The notes beneath the pieces were generated by a model, which was not told where the DNA came from, searched no databases, and saw nothing but the letters and a program-made list of their open reading frames with translations. A DNA stretch of 64,000 nucleotides from NCBI RefSeq assembly GCF_039710355.1, contig NZ_JBDKWZ010000025.1, positions 1-64,000 of the forward strand, read 5' to 3'. A program made the position numbers and the translations under genes. Origin of the DNA: Rapidithrix thailandica. GTDB lineage: Bacteria; Bacteroidota; Bacteroidia; Cytophagales; Flammeovirgaceae. Positions within the stretch are counted from its first letter, which is position 1; each line of letters begins with the position of its first letter. Of this stretch, positions 6,463-17,419 are shown in pieces.

Positions 6463-8748
6463 ATGCTCCACCGATTTCTGATGTCTATTCTAGGGACATT
6501 TACTTACTATGCATTTTTTACCTTAGCATCTTATGCGCAAAGTCCACTCGCAAAACTAGAAGGGAAGGTTCTTTATTTCAAAGAGCCCATAGAGTTTGCA
6601 CATGTGGCTCTTTATGCACTTGATAATGACAGTTTGCCGCTAACTTTGACGACCACCGATCCTTCGGGATTTTATACCTTATCGGTCAATGAAGGAGGGG
6701 AATACCTGTTAAAGGTAAGCTTTATTGGCTATCAACCGCACACCAAAAATGTTCAGTTACAAGCAGGTACAACAACCACTGAAAACATCGCATTGGAAAC
6801 CGATTCCGAGTTTCTGGAATCGGTAGAAGTAGTGGGGGAAAAAGCAAGTGTCACCTATTTGCTGGACAAAAAAGTCGTTACGTTCGATGAAAAAATACTT
6901 GCCGGCACCTCTTCAGCCGCAGATGCCTTAGTCAAGGTCCCGGAAATCAATATTGATGCAAAAGGTAATGTCAAGATACGGGGCAATAGTGGCGTCACGG
7001 TTCTGATCAACGGAAAACCCAGTATGCTCTCTCCTGCCGACCTGATTGGCAACATGTCATCGGCCAGTATTTCTCAAGTCGAAATCATCACAACTCCCTC
7101 GGCCAAATACGACCCTGACGGTGCTGGGGGCATTATCAATATTATAACCCAACAACAACAGGATGTAAACATTAGTGGAAAGGCTACCGTGGGAGCCGGC
7201 TTGGATGAAAAGTACAATGCCAGCTTGAAGCTGGACTTAACCAAGGGGCGTTGGCATCACTTCTTTACAGCAAGTTTACGGCATGAAGATAATCCTGCGA
7301 CCAAACAACGTGACTTTCTCAAAAAGGGAGAAACAGACTACACTACGTTCTCGGAGGAAGAAGAGCTGGCAAAGTTTGGAATGGTCCAACTGGGCACCGA
7401 ATTTAAGATGGACAGTAGCAATTTGGTCTACTTAAGTTATCAGCATTCCAATTTGGACGAAAATACACCGGTCCGGTTCAGGAATATCGATGCGGAGGCA
7501 GCCTTGTCCGAAACGGGTAAGGGAGACCTTGATTTTGGTATGCTTGAAAATAAATTCCAGGCAGGGTATGTTTTTTCAGGTAAGAACAGTCACCTGAGTG
7601 CCGATGTCCTCTATTCGCTGGGGAAACTCCGGGTAAACTCTGAAAGTGAAAGCCGTAAAGAGGGGAACCATAACAATGCCTATTACACTTCCTCTCTAAA
7701 AAACGAGTCGGACTTTTATTTCTTTGATTATACGATTGATTACAGTTTAACTTTGGGAAAGTCCCTAAAAATGGAATTGGGACATGCCGGTGAGTATGTC
7801 AACACAGAGAACAACTATTCGGCAATTTTTCAAGAAACTCATTCCGGTATAAAGTATGATTACAAAGAAAGCATTCAAGCTCTTTTCACATTATTCACTT
7901 TCAAAAAAGGGAACTACACCTTTCAAGGAGGGCTTCGTTTTGAAAATGTGCTTCAGGAAGTTTCCACCATGCCGGCCGACCCCTATCAAAATTTATACCC
8001 CAGCTTGGGCATAGAGTATAAGCTCAGCGGCCAAAAATCCCTTTCGTTTAACTATAGCCGGAGAATTTCCCGGCCTGATCCTTTCCAATTTATCCCGCTT
8101 GAACGCCAAGTCAATAGCCGAGAAACAGAGTACGGGAACCCGGAACTGCAACCGGCCTATTCCAATAATTTGGAATTGGGCTACAAGCTATTCAATGATA
8201 AGATCGGGGTTAAAAGTACGGTCTATTTTATACTCATCAATGATTTAATCAACCGGGTTCTCCTTCAAGAAGAAAACCTGTCCAAAGTGACCTTCGAGAA
8301 CATCGACCAAGCTGCTACCTTTGGAGTCAGCCTTTCGGCAGAAACCGAGCTGAACCAATGGTATAGCTTAGACGGAAGTATAGAAGTGCTCAATTACCGC
8401 TTGAAAGACGATACGTTTACAGAGTTGAATGATGATTACACATATGCCATTCTCAAGCTCAACCAGGTAGTTAGCTTTGGCCATGGCTTGAATTTACAGT
8501 TGAACGGAAGCTATACAAGCAATCATTATGAAGCACTTCGAGAGCTACGCTCCAGCTATCAACTGGGTGCTACGGTCGAAAAATCATTGTTTAACAAACA
8601 TGCCAACCTTTCATTCAGTGTCAGACGGTTTGTGTATAGTGGGGAAAGAAGTACCCGCTATTCCGGACTCTACCAAATCAAAGAAGAGTATATTCCTCAA
8701 AATCCCATTTTCAGATTATCCTTTACCTATTCGTTTTCAAAAAATTAA
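6463..8748 (+). CDS. TonB-dependent-receptor-like outer-membrane beta-barrel protein
   Basis: A 761-residue protein with a signal peptide (cut probably after SYAQS, about residue 27). A carboxypeptidase-regulatory-like beta sandwich follows (LEGKVLYFKEP to SFIGYQP, about 30-110). Next is a plug-like domain (about 120-225) with VPEINIDAKGNVKIRGNSG and the closing DGAGGIINIITQ, then a long barrel rich in alternating aromatic strands. The barrel resembles the OMP_b-brl_3 class. It is the first gene of the cluster, 52 bases before NRPS-1. It could take up the peptide product or its metal complex, or take part in self-recognition. The ligand cannot be predicted. Confidence 0.85.
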   Translation: MLHRFLMSILGTFTYYAFFTLASYAQSPLAKLEGKVLYFKEPIEFAHVALYALDNDSLPLTLTTTDPSGFYTLSVNEGGEYLLKVSFIGYQPHTKNVQLQAGTTTTENIALETDSEFLESVEVVGEKASVTYLLDKKVVTFDEKILAGTSSAADALVKVPEINIDAKGNVKIRGNSGVTVLINGKPSMLSPADLIGNMSSASISQVEIITTPSAKYDPDGAGGIINIITQQQQDVNISGKATVGAGLDEKYNASLKLDLTKGRWHHFFTASLRHEDNPATKQRDFLKKGETDYTTFSEEEELAKFGMVQLGTEFKMDSSNLVYLSYQHSNLDENTPVRFRNIDAEAALSETGKGDLDFGMLENKFQAGYVFSGKNSHLSADVLYSLGKLRVNSESESRKEGNHNNAYYTSSLKNESDFYFFDYTIDYSLTLGKSLKMELGHAGEYVNTENNYSAIFQETHSGIKYDYKESIQALFTLFTFKKGNYTFQGGLRFENVLQEVSTMPADPYQNLYPSLGIEYKLSGQKSLSFNYSRRISRPDPFQFIPLERQVNSRETEYGNPELQPAYSNNLELGYKLFNDKIGVKSTVYFILINDLINRVLLQEENLSKVTFENIDQAATFGVSLSAETELNQWYSLDGSIEVLNYRLKDDTFTELNDDYTYAILKLNQVVSFGHGLNLQLNGSYTSNHYEALRELRSSYQLGATVEKSLFNKHANLSFSVRRFVYSGERSTRYSGLYQIKEEYIPQNPIFRLSFTYSFSKN

Positions 8749-8800
8749 ATAGAATAACGTTCTTCTGAAATATACAGAATACCGTACACTTCTCTTAGTT

Positions 8801-11800
8801 ATGCAGACCTATCACCCGACGATTTCACAGAATCTTATTCTGATGGACCAGATGGTTTCGCCCTCCTCTGCTAAATACAACATCGGTGGGTACGCCATTC
8901 TAAAAGGTTCTTTGAATATTCCGCTTTTTAAAAAAGCATTACATCACTACATCGAACATCAGGAAGGCTTCTCCACAATTTTTAACAATCCCTCTTTGAA
9001 AGGGCATACCGCTATGGTCAGAGGGCAAATCAGCCAGGGCTTTGTACTTGAGGAGCTCGATTTTACGCCCTCGAAACATCCTGAAACAGACGCGGAATGC
9101 TTCATGAAGGAGGCATTTTCCCAACCCTTCGATCTTAATGAAAAGCCCTTATTCCGGTTTTGCTTACTCAAGCTGAGAAAAGACCTTCACTATTGGTTTG
9201 CCTGTGTACATCACCTGATTGCTGACGGTTGGTCTTTTATGCTTTTACTAAACGGGGTTGCCGAAAATTACAGTAGTCTAAGCTCGGGCAAAAAACTACA
9301 AGAGGAACATTTGTACTATAGCCACTATGCCGAAGAGGATAAACTTTACTATGCCTCACCAAGCAGTCAAGATGACCGGGCATACTGGATGAAAGAGTTT
9401 AACCAAGCGTCTCAATCTCTTTTTACGCCTCAATCTGAATCCAAAAAAACGCATAAGGCCCAATCCGAGGTAGTATACCTCAACGAAGAGCAAGTTAAAC
9501 ACCTGCAAAATATCGCTCATCACCACAAGGTATCCTTGTACCAATTGGTATTATCTGTCTTGTTACTCTATTTTGGGAGATGTTCAGGGCATGAGGATCT
9601 CACCATCGGAATGCCTGTATTGAACCGTTCCCGCAAAGTGTACCGCAAGGTTTTCGGGGTATTCATGAATTTGCTAGCCGTCAAGTTTCCCTTAGCACCG
9701 GAGATGCGATTTGATCATTTCCTACAAAAGGTGAAAGGCAAAATGCGGGAAGTGCTCAGGCATCAGCGGTACCAGTATGGTAACCTGATCAAAGACCTTC
9801 AAGCAGCACAAGGCAGAAAACGGCTGTACGATATTCGCTTCAGCTATGAGAATTTTGAGTTTACTTCCGAAATGGCGGGTTTGGAAACTACAGCTTGCGC
9901 CATGTCAAACCTCTCCGAAGAAGACCCGCTATCCATCTATATGAGAGAATACCATGGCAATGGGTTCGATATCCGGCTGGTCTATAATACCCGCTATTTG
10001 AGCCAACAACATTTACAAGCTATTAAAAAACATCTTTACTACGTATTGACCCACCTTTCGGCTAATTGCTCTCAAAGTATCGGATCTTTCCCCATCATGC
10101 CCGAACAAGAAGTACAAGCGATTTTGGCGAAAGGGACCGGACAATCCCGGGTACGGACCGCTGGCACGTTCTTCCAACATTGGCAACAAGTATTACGGCA
10201 ATTTGGTGATCATGTGGCAGTAGTCACCCCTCAACGAGTCATTGCTTATAAAACTCTTCATCAAAAAGCCTTGCAATTAGCCGGGGCTTTACAGCAAAAA
10301 GGCTTGCAACCCGGTGACAGGGTTGGAATCATGCCTTCCAGAAACGAGGATATTGTCATCGGTATGTGGGCTTGTCTCTTTGCCGGATATCCGTACGTAC
10401 CTCTGGATCCTGAGTACCCTGCCAAGCGGCTTGCCTATATGTGGGAAGACAGCGCTTGCCAACTTTTACTGCATTCAGGCAATTGCAGATGGGAACAAGC
10501 GGCAAACCTTCCTTCAATGAGCATTCAACAACCCGAAACCTCCGCTAGTCATTTTACTATACCAAATATCCGTACAGACCATCCGGCCTATGTCATCTAT
10601 ACCTCCGGTACCACCGGTAAACCCAAAGGGGTACTGATCTCCTATGCATCTTTATTGGATTATACTTGGACCTTCGGAGAGTATTTCCATTTAACAGAGC
10701 AAGATAAGGTAGTTCAACAAGCGGCCATAAGTTTTGATACTTCGGTGGAAGAAATTTACCCGATTCTCTTTCATGGCGGTGAACTCCATATACTACCCGA
10801 CCGTCATAATCTGGATGCACTCAACGACATGTTAAAAACGGCCGGTATTACCTTGTTAAGCACCAACCCTCAGACGGTTAATTATCTCAATGGAAAGGAT
10901 ATGGGGGTAAGTTTGCGTGTTTTGATCAGTGGTGGGGATGTATTAAAACCCGAATACATAAATCATTACCCCTCTTCGCTAAAGATCTACAACACATATG
11001 GCCCTACGGAAAGTACGGTATGTGCCAGCTTTCAACAAGTAAGCCCTGGACAAACGTCCATTCCTATTGGCAAAGCAATTACCAACCGGGAATTACTTAT
11101 CCTCGACAAACAGAAACAAGCCTTGCCTTTCAATACTCCCGGTGAGCTGTATATCGGAGGAAAAGGCTTGGCTCTCAACTATCTCAACCAACCGGATAGT
11201 GCTCAAGAAAAATTGATAGAGCACCCCTGGAAACCCGGACAAAGGCTCTACCGCACAGGAGACAGGGCTCTTATGCATAGCGATGGAACCGTTGAGTTTC
11301 TTGGACGCATTGATGCACAAATCAGCCTGAGGGGTTACCGGATTGAGGCCAAAGAAGTAGAATTGGCCATAATGAGTACCGGTTTGGTAGAGGATGTAGT
11401 AGTCGATGTCAGAGAGCAGGCAGGCTATCCGGTGCTCACTTGTTGGTATTTGAATAAAGAAAATGCACCTTCCCACCCCAAAGCCTGGAAAGAAGTGCTG
11501 GCAGATACATTACCTGAGTACATGATTCCTAAAGAATATGTGGAAGTAACAGAGTTTCCTACACTTCCTAACGGAAAAGTAAACCGCAAGGCACTTTGCA
11601 TTCCAAAAGGTATTCAACGTAAACCAGCTCCTCATACCCAAACACCTTTCACCCCGGGAGAAAAAAGAATAGCACTTTTGTGGGAAGAAGTTCTTCAAAA
11701 ACCCTTTACGGATACGAATATTTCCTTCTTTGATCTGGGGGGACATAGCCTGACAGCTCTTCAGTTGTTGAGTAAACTGAGAAATCAATTCGAAGTCAAC

Positions 11801-14800
11801 ATAGAATTTAAAGACCTTTTTGAGCATCCCACCATCCGGGAACAAGCATTATTTATTGACCATGCGGCAAAAGGGAGTGCGGTCAATATTCCCACGGCAC
11901 CGGATAACGTTGACTACCCTCTTAGTAGTCCTCAACACCGTTTATGGGTGTTGAGCCAGCTTGGAGAAGCTTCGGAAGCTTATCATATCTCCGGGGCACT
12001 CAGGCTGCAAGGGAAGTTACAGGAATCTCAAATGAGCCGGGCAGTCGAGCAACTCCTTGTTCGTCATGAATCCCTTCGCACCGTATTTATAGAACAAGAA
12101 GAGGGTACTCCCCGGCAGTTGGTCAAAAATGCACAGACATTCATTTCAAAAGTTTTCTTTACAGAAGATTTTACCAAGGCAGTAAATCAGGAAGAAGCAC
12201 TAACGCTTTTCATCAAACAACTCCTTTCCCAACCCTTTGATTTAGAAAACGGACCTTTGTTACGGGTGTGGCTCCTCCGCAAGTCCCCTCAAGAGCATTT
12301 GTTAGTATATGTGATGCACCATATCATTAGTGACGGTTGGTCACTTGAAGTCCTTCTCAGAGAGTTTACACAAATTTATTTGTCTCTGGTACAAAAGGAG
12401 AATATTCCACTTCCCGTCCTACCGGTGCAATTCAAGGACTATGTTGTCTGGCAGGAAGGAAACGCAACACATACGCTCAAAAAAGCCGGAGAGTTTTGGA
12501 AAAACAGGTTTGCCGATAAGATCCCCGTATTGGAATTACCTTTACAAAAACCCCGGCCCTCTGTGAAAGGGTATCAAGGAAAAGAACTTAAACACTTTCT
12601 GCCTAATGCTTCCGTCACTCAGTTAAAAACTATTTGCCAGGAAGAAGGTGCTACCTTATTTATGGGTCTCTTTGCCTGTCTCAATGCCCTGCTGTTCAGA
12701 TACACCGGCCAAGAAAGTACCGTCATAGGCACACCCGTAGCAAACCGGGACCAGACTGAGCTACAAGGGTTGGTAGGACTTTTCCTCAACATCTTACCTA
12801 TAAGGACGGATATCCCTGAAAACACCAACTTTCGCCAACTGTTACAGACTCAGAAATCAGAGTTATTAGCTTCCTTTCAAAACGGCCACTACCCCTTGGA
12901 ACAGTTGGTAACAGCATTGGACTACAAGGTAGATCCCAGCCGTTCTCCGTTATTTGATGTAATGATCGTTCTGCACAACCAAGCCGAAATGGCCCCAGAA
13001 AGTTGGACAAACCACACCAAAGAGCTAAAAATCACTCCTTATACACAATTGCCTAAGGAAACCAGCCAATTTGATTTGGTATTTTCTTTTCTTCAGGAAC
13101 ACAACGGAATGAGCCTTAGTGTGGAATACTCCACGGACATTTTTGAAGAGTGGTTTGTAGAACAACTGATGCATCACTTTGTGCAAATCACGGATGCCCT
13201 GACACACAAACCGGAAGAACCGATCCGTCAGATAAACTTCTTCCTCTCTCAAGAATATCAGTCAATGTCTACGGGAGGGTATTGTGAATTAGCAACTGAC
13301 TCACAAAAAACGGCCCTTGACTTTATGTTGGAAACGGCCCGGAATTCCCCTCAGCAAACCGCTGTCGAATACGGGCAATACCGTTTAAACTATCAAGAAC
13401 TTCACAATCGTGCAGCGCAAGCTTGTACTTATCTGCAATCTATTGGCATACAACCGGGAGACACGGTAGGTATTCGTATCACGGCAAGTCATCATTTGCC
13501 GGCGCTGATCTACGGGTTATGGATGGCAGGAGCGATCTATGTTCCCATAAATCCCAAGTACCCTGAGTTACGCCAACAAACTATTGCGGAGGATGCTACT
13601 TGCAAACGAGTCATAACGGATGAGCATCTTCCTACCATGCTTAACTATAAGCAAAAGGCGTTTGGCCCCGGCACTACTCCGGAAGCAACTGCTTATATTC
13701 TATATACAAGTGGTACTAGCGGAAAACCAAAAGGTGTATCGATTAGCCATGCAGCGCTAAGTGATAAGCTGCAAGTAGAATTAGACTTGCTCAAACTCCA
13801 AAAACCTTGCAATACCTGCCTTCTGACCAACTACTGTTTTGATGTAAGTTTGTTAGAACTGTTTCTTCCGGCTTACACAGGAGGCACCTTACTGATTCCC
13901 GATACTGAGATGCTGCTACAATATGATGACTTGGTATTAGCACTGGCGAATGGCAAAGTCAATCTTTTGCAAGGAACCCCCACCTTTTTGGAATCATTTT
14001 TTCGTTACCTGACTCCAGACACATTACAGCCATTGGCAAAGTATCTTGAAGTTATCTGCTCCGGTGGAGAATCGCTTCATCAAACCTTGGTCACGTGGAT
14101 CGAAGAAAAATTACCGGATGTACGATTGAACAATCATTATGGTCCTACGGAAAGTACCATTGATGCACTGGTATATCAAGATGTTCAAGATATGCAACAA
14201 AACCGCATCGGTAAACCCTTGGCCAATACTTCAGCTTATATATTGGATAAAACCGGGCAACTTGTACCCTATGGAGTAAACGGAGAATTGTATATAGGAG
14301 GTAAAAGTTTGGCAAAGGGCTATCTGAACAAACCCCAACAAACTACACAACAATTTATTCCGCACCCTTTCAAGCAAGAGGAAAAACTGTACAAAACCGG
14401 GGATCTGGCTTCACAATTGCCTGATGGTACTATTCTTTTTAGGGGCAGGGTTGATGAGCAAATGAAAGTCAGAGGCATGCGCATAGAGCCGGAAGAAATT
14501 TGCAGGCAGATTGAAAAATTAAAAGGCGTGGAACAAGCCGTGGTGGTGTATCATGCTCCTCTCCTATTGAGCTTTATCAGTACAGATCTCAGTGAGAAGG
14601 AGGACCTATCAGTAAAAGTCAAAAAACAACTACAGGACACTCTGCCAGACTATATGGTTCCGAATCAAGTAATCGCTCTTGAGGAAATACCTTTGAATGC
14701 CAATGGAAAAGTAAACAAAGCAAGATTGATTGAGTGGCTAAATGACAATCCGGCACCAAAGGAAGTTCAGCAAGCGAGTACAGAGACAGAACACAAACTC

Positions 14801-15061
14801 ATGCATATTTGGGAAAAACTATTACCCACGCATAGCATCAGTGCCAGCGACCATTTCTTCGACTTGGGAGGCAACAGCCTATTGTTGGTACGCTTGCGGG
14901 CAGAAATTAAAAAGAATTTTGGGCTAAACCTGGAGATCAAAGAGCTTTTTCGCACAACGATTCTCCGGGAACAGGCAGAAATGCTTGACGAACTACTCTG
15001 GTTGCAACAGCCGGAAGAACAAGCACCTGATCATCCGATGACAGACGAAATAATACTCTGA
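8801..15061 (+). CDS. NRPS-1: C-A-T-C-A-T (modules 1 and 2)
   Basis: A 2086-residue peptide synthetase. C1 has HHLIADG at 137-143; A1 has YTSGTTGKPKG at 600; T1 has GGHS with Ser983 as pantetheine site. C2 has HHIISDG at 1173; A2 has YTSGTSGKPKG at 1635; T2 has GGNS, Ser2026. A protein that opens the line with a C domain and has no carrier before it usually carries a starter C that adds a fatty acyl group; this is inference. Hand-read specificity residues are D-T-E-S-I-G-T-V-C for A1, close to known Lys codes (a basic residue), and D-V-L-Q-C-G-H-I-D for A2, which I do not recognise. It ends in T plus a short acidic tail, and there is no C or TE at the end. The acylase gene follows after 6 bases. 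Confidence 0.93.
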   Translation: MQTYHPTISQNLILMDQMVSPSSAKYNIGGYAILKGSLNIPLFKKALHHYIEHQEGFSTIFNNPSLKGHTAMVRGQISQGFVLEELDFTPSKHPETDAECFMKEAFSQPFDLNEKPLFRFCLLKLRKDLHYWFACVHHLIADGWSFMLLLNGVAENYSSLSSGKKLQEEHLYYSHYAEEDKLYYASPSSQDDRAYWMKEFNQASQSLFTPQSESKKTHKAQSEVVYLNEEQVKHLQNIAHHHKVSLYQLVLSVLLLYFGRCSGHEDLTIGMPVLNRSRKVYRKVFGVFMNLLAVKFPLAPEMRFDHFLQKVKGKMREVLRHQRYQYGNLIKDLQAAQGRKRLYDIRFSYENFEFTSEMAGLETTACAMSNLSEEDPLSIYMREYHGNGFDIRLVYNTRYLSQQHLQAIKKHLYYVLTHLSANCSQSIGSFPIMPEQEVQAILAKGTGQSRVRTAGTFFQHWQQVLRQFGDHVAVVTPQRVIAYKTLHQKALQLAGALQQKGLQPGDRVGIMPSRNEDIVIGMWACLFAGYPYVPLDPEYPAKRLAYMWEDSACQLLLHSGNCRWEQAANLPSMSIQQPETSASHFTIPNIRTDHPAYVIYTSGTTGKPKGVLISYASLLDYTWTFGEYFHLTEQDKVVQQAAISFDTSVEEIYPILFHGGELHILPDRHNLDALNDMLKTAGITLLSTNPQTVNYLNGKDMGVSLRVLISGGDVLKPEYINHYPSSLKIYNTYGPTESTVCASFQQVSPGQTSIPIGKAITNRELLILDKQKQALPFNTPGELYIGGKGLALNYLNQPDSAQEKLIEHPWKPGQRLYRTGDRALMHSDGTVEFLGRIDAQISLRGYRIEAKEVELAIMSTGLVEDVVVDVREQAGYPVLTCWYLNKENAPSHPKAWKEVLADTLPEYMIPKEYVEVTEFPTLPNGKVNRKALCIPKGIQRKPAPHTQTPFTPGEKRIALLWEEVLQKPFTDTNISFFDLGGHSLTALQLLSKLRNQFEVNIEFKDLFEHPTIREQALFIDHAAKGSAVNIPTAPDNVDYPLSSPQHRLWVLSQLGEASEAYHISGALRLQGKLQESQMSRAVEQLLVRHESLRTVFIEQEEGTPRQLVKNAQTFISKVFFTEDFTKAVNQEEALTLFIKQLLSQPFDLENGPLLRVWLLRKSPQEHLLVYVMHHIISDGWSLEVLLREFTQIYLSLVQKENIPLPVLPVQFKDYVVWQEGNATHTLKKAGEFWKNRFADKIPVLELPLQKPRPSVKGYQGKELKHFLPNASVTQLKTICQEEGATLFMGLFACLNALLFRYTGQESTVIGTPVANRDQTELQGLVGLFLNILPIRTDIPENTNFRQLLQTQKSELLASFQNGHYPLEQLVTALDYKVDPSRSPLFDVMIVLHNQAEMAPESWTNHTKELKITPYTQLPKETSQFDLVFSFLQEHNGMSLSVEYSTDIFEEWFVEQLMHHFVQITDALTHKPEEPIRQINFFLSQEYQSMSTGGYCELATDSQKTALDFMLETARNSPQQTAVEYGQYRLNYQELHNRAAQACTYLQSIGIQPGDTVGIRITASHHLPALIYGLWMAGAIYVPINPKYPELRQQTIAEDATCKRVITDEHLPTMLNYKQKAFGPGTTPEATAYILYTSGTSGKPKGVSISHAALSDKLQVELDLLKLQKPCNTCLLTNYCFDVSLLELFLPAYTGGTLLIPDTEMLLQYDDLVLALANGKVNLLQGTPTFLESFFRYLTPDTLQPLAKYLEVICSGGESLHQTLVTWIEEKLPDVRLNNHYGPTESTIDALVYQDVQDMQQNRIGKPLANTSAYILDKTGQLVPYGVNGELYIGGKSLAKGYLNKPQQTTQQFIPHPFKQEEKLYKTGDLASQLPDGTILFRGRVDEQMKVRGMRIEPEEICRQIEKLKGVEQAVVVYHAPLLLSFISTDLSEKEDLSVKVKKQLQDTLPDYMVPNQVIALEEIPLNANGKVNKARLIEWLNDNPAPKEVQQASTETEHKLMHIWEKLLPTHSISASDHFFDLGGNSLLLVRLRAEIKKNFGLNLEIKELFRTTILREQAEMLDELLWLQQPEEQAPDHPMTDEIIL

Positions 15062-15067
15062 AAACTT

Positions 15068-17416
15068 ATGAAACGAATTGCCAAATCCATTGTGCTAATT
15101 TCCATTTTAGCCGGCTGGTTATATTGCATCACTGCATCCCACAGTGGTTTGAATGCCCTTGTCAATATTGCCAGTTACCATAACGGCTTACTCTCGTTGA
15201 AACCCTTAACCACTGAAGGTATAAAAGATTTCAACGATACCCCGGCTAAGGCTTCCGTCTACATCGACAGTCTGGGAATCCCTCATATTTTTGCAGAGGA
15301 TAACCATTCCTTAGGGTATTCACTGGGATATATGCATGCCCGGGAACGTTATTTCCAGATGGAATTAATTGCTCACACCGCTATGGGGCGGTTAGCAGAA
15401 ATAATCGGAGATCCGGGCCTGGGTTCCGATACGGAGTGGAGGCCTTTTCTCTTTGAAGAAAAAGCTCGAAAAACGTATGAAGAACTGGCTCAAAATGCCC
15501 CCGAATTACATAGTTACCTCAGTGCTTATGCTCAAGGAGTCAATGCCTACCTCAGTACAGAACGTACGGCATATCGCGATCCATTATATCTTATTTGGGG
15601 GTATGAACCCCAACCCTGGAAGCCTTCCTATACGTTTTTGATTCAATGGTACCTGAGTGCCCAACTCTCATATTATACGGATTATCTTGACCGGCAAGAA
15701 ATTCTTGAAAAAGTCCCAAAACACATTCGACAGTACCTTTACCCTACCTACCCCAAAGACCAACGTTTTATCATTCCTCCACAAAATGAAATTTTTGCCA
15801 AGGAGTCTGAAACGGAGAAGAACATCGTCAGCATTTTTGGAACGGATCAACCCCACCGGTATACCACACGTCCGGCTCAAAAAAGTCTGGGTAGTAACAA
15901 TTGGGCAATTGCACCACCCAAAACGATGAGTGGCAAGACCCTGCTCTGTAACGACCCGCACCTTGCTCTCACGGCTCCTCAAGTATTTTATGAAGTACAA
16001 CTTCATACTCCAGAGTTAAAAAGTTACGGTTATACCATCCCGGGGAGTCCTGTTATTGTGAGTGGACATAATACGGAAATCGCCTGGGGGATTACCAATG
16101 GAGGCTGGGATGTCACCGAAATGTATGTGTTGAAAACAGATGAAAAAGCCCCTCAAAAATACTTTTATGAGGGACATTGGCTAACAACGGAAAGCAAGAA
16201 ATTCACACTGAACAGTAAGGGGCAGTCGCCTTATGAGTTCACAGCCGAATTTTCCGAATTGGGGAAAGTCATAAGAGAAGAGAACTTGACGTATGCCATC
16301 TATTGGCATCCTCAACAAGGGAGTAAAGCCGTGCAAGCTTTTTGGAATATTATGAAAGCCACCAACTGGAATGGTTTTACCGGAGCCTTGCGTCAATATG
16401 ACCATCCTGCCCAAAATTTTGCCTATGCCGACAGAAAGGGCAATATCGGTATGGTCAGTGCCGGAAAGATGCCTCTAAAACCGCAAGGATATGCCGGAGG
16501 CCTTTTGGATGGCACTCGTAAGCCCATTGGAAAGTACCTGTCTTTTGACTCACTTCCTCAGGTATACAACCCTTCCCGGCATTATGTATTCTCAGCCAAC
16601 CAAGAACCTATGCGAGGCCCTCATTATTTTGCTTCCCATTGGTTTGATGACCTGTACCGCCCCAGAAGAATTGATAACCTGTTGGCAGCAGGTAAACACT
16701 TTGACATAGAAGATATGATCCGTTTACAATCGGATGTAAAAGATCTTATGGTGGAGGATATTCAACAATTGCTGATGAAATACCTGCCTGAAAAACAAAA
16801 ATCGAACGGTTGGAACGCTTTTATCCGATGGAATGGGGAACTTACCCCCGGCTCTGAGATGAATACAAGATACCAAGCTCTTAGGAAAAGTATTGATCAA
16901 AGCCGGAATGATATTGCTTCCAAACTTCATGTAAAGGCCCCTCCTACGCCGGATCAATTTCTTCATTTTTTAAAAACCCGGGATGAAATCATCATTGGTG
17001 AACAGCGTTTGATTTCTCAAGAACTAATCAATGAGATAGCTAAACGGGCTGAAACAATACTCAAACAAAACGAAAAGCAAACAAGCGGAGCTGCCAACCC
17101 ATTTGCTTTTGAGATTCCACAGATGACCATGCTACCGGGCTTCAGTATCCCGGTGACTGAAGTAGGCGGTAGTGAAAACACCATTAATGTCAACTACGGA
17201 GCCTTTCCGGTAATTCGTACCATTATAGCCTTGGATAGTTCAGGTGTACAATCCTGGATGGTGACCGCCGGAGGACAAAGTGGCCGGGTAAATTCCAAAA
17301 CGTATCTCCAACAGCTACCCAATTGGATAGAACATCAACCCCACCGCACCCAAACACCGGAGCATCCGGGTGAGCTCCGTCAAATTTCTTGCATTCTTCA
17401 TTTCAAAAAAAAGTAA
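15068..17416 (+). CDS. Penicillin-acylase-family Ntn hydrolase (PvdQ/penicillin G acylase type)
   Basis: A 782-residue precursor of the penicillin amidase family. A hydrophobic N-terminal segment (about residues 7-25) should send it to the periplasm. The alpha part includes IPHIFAEDNHSLGYSLGYMHARERYFQMEL, typical of the family. Autocleavage should occur before Ser276 in GSNNWAIAPP, making Ser276 the N-terminal nucleophile of the beta chain. NDPHL and SGHNTEIAWGITN are also family signatures. Members cleave side-chain or fatty amides. PvdQ removes the acyl chain from pyoverdine precursors and related enzymes activate peptide prodrugs. Its place between NRPS-1 and NRPS-2, with gaps of 6 and 3 bases, ties it to maturation of the peptide. 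A role in self-protection or quorum-signal breakdown is possible but less likely. Confidence 0.88.
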   Translation: MKRIAKSIVLISILAGWLYCITASHSGLNALVNIASYHNGLLSLKPLTTEGIKDFNDTPAKASVYIDSLGIPHIFAEDNHSLGYSLGYMHARERYFQMELIAHTAMGRLAEIIGDPGLGSDTEWRPFLFEEKARKTYEELAQNAPELHSYLSAYAQGVNAYLSTERTAYRDPLYLIWGYEPQPWKPSYTFLIQWYLSAQLSYYTDYLDRQEILEKVPKHIRQYLYPTYPKDQRFIIPPQNEIFAKESETEKNIVSIFGTDQPHRYTTRPAQKSLGSNNWAIAPPKTMSGKTLLCNDPHLALTAPQVFYEVQLHTPELKSYGYTIPGSPVIVSGHNTEIAWGITNGGWDVTEMYVLKTDEKAPQKYFYEGHWLTTESKKFTLNSKGQSPYEFTAEFSELGKVIREENLTYAIYWHPQQGSKAVQAFWNIMKATNWNGFTGALRQYDHPAQNFAYADRKGNIGMVSAGKMPLKPQGYAGGLLDGTRKPIGKYLSFDSLPQVYNPSRHYVFSANQEPMRGPHYFASHWFDDLYRPRRIDNLLAAGKHFDIEDMIRLQSDVKDLMVEDIQQLLMKYLPEKQKSNGWNAFIRWNGELTPGSEMNTRYQALRKSIDQSRNDIASKLHVKAPPTPDQFLHFLKTRDEIIIGEQRLISQELINEIAKRAETILKQNEKQTSGAANPFAFEIPQMTMLPGFSIPVTEVGGSENTINVNYGAFPVIRTIIALDSSGVQSWMVTAGGQSGRVNSKTYLQQLPNWIEHQPHRTQTPEHPGELRQISCILHFKKK

Positions 17417-17419
17417 ACC

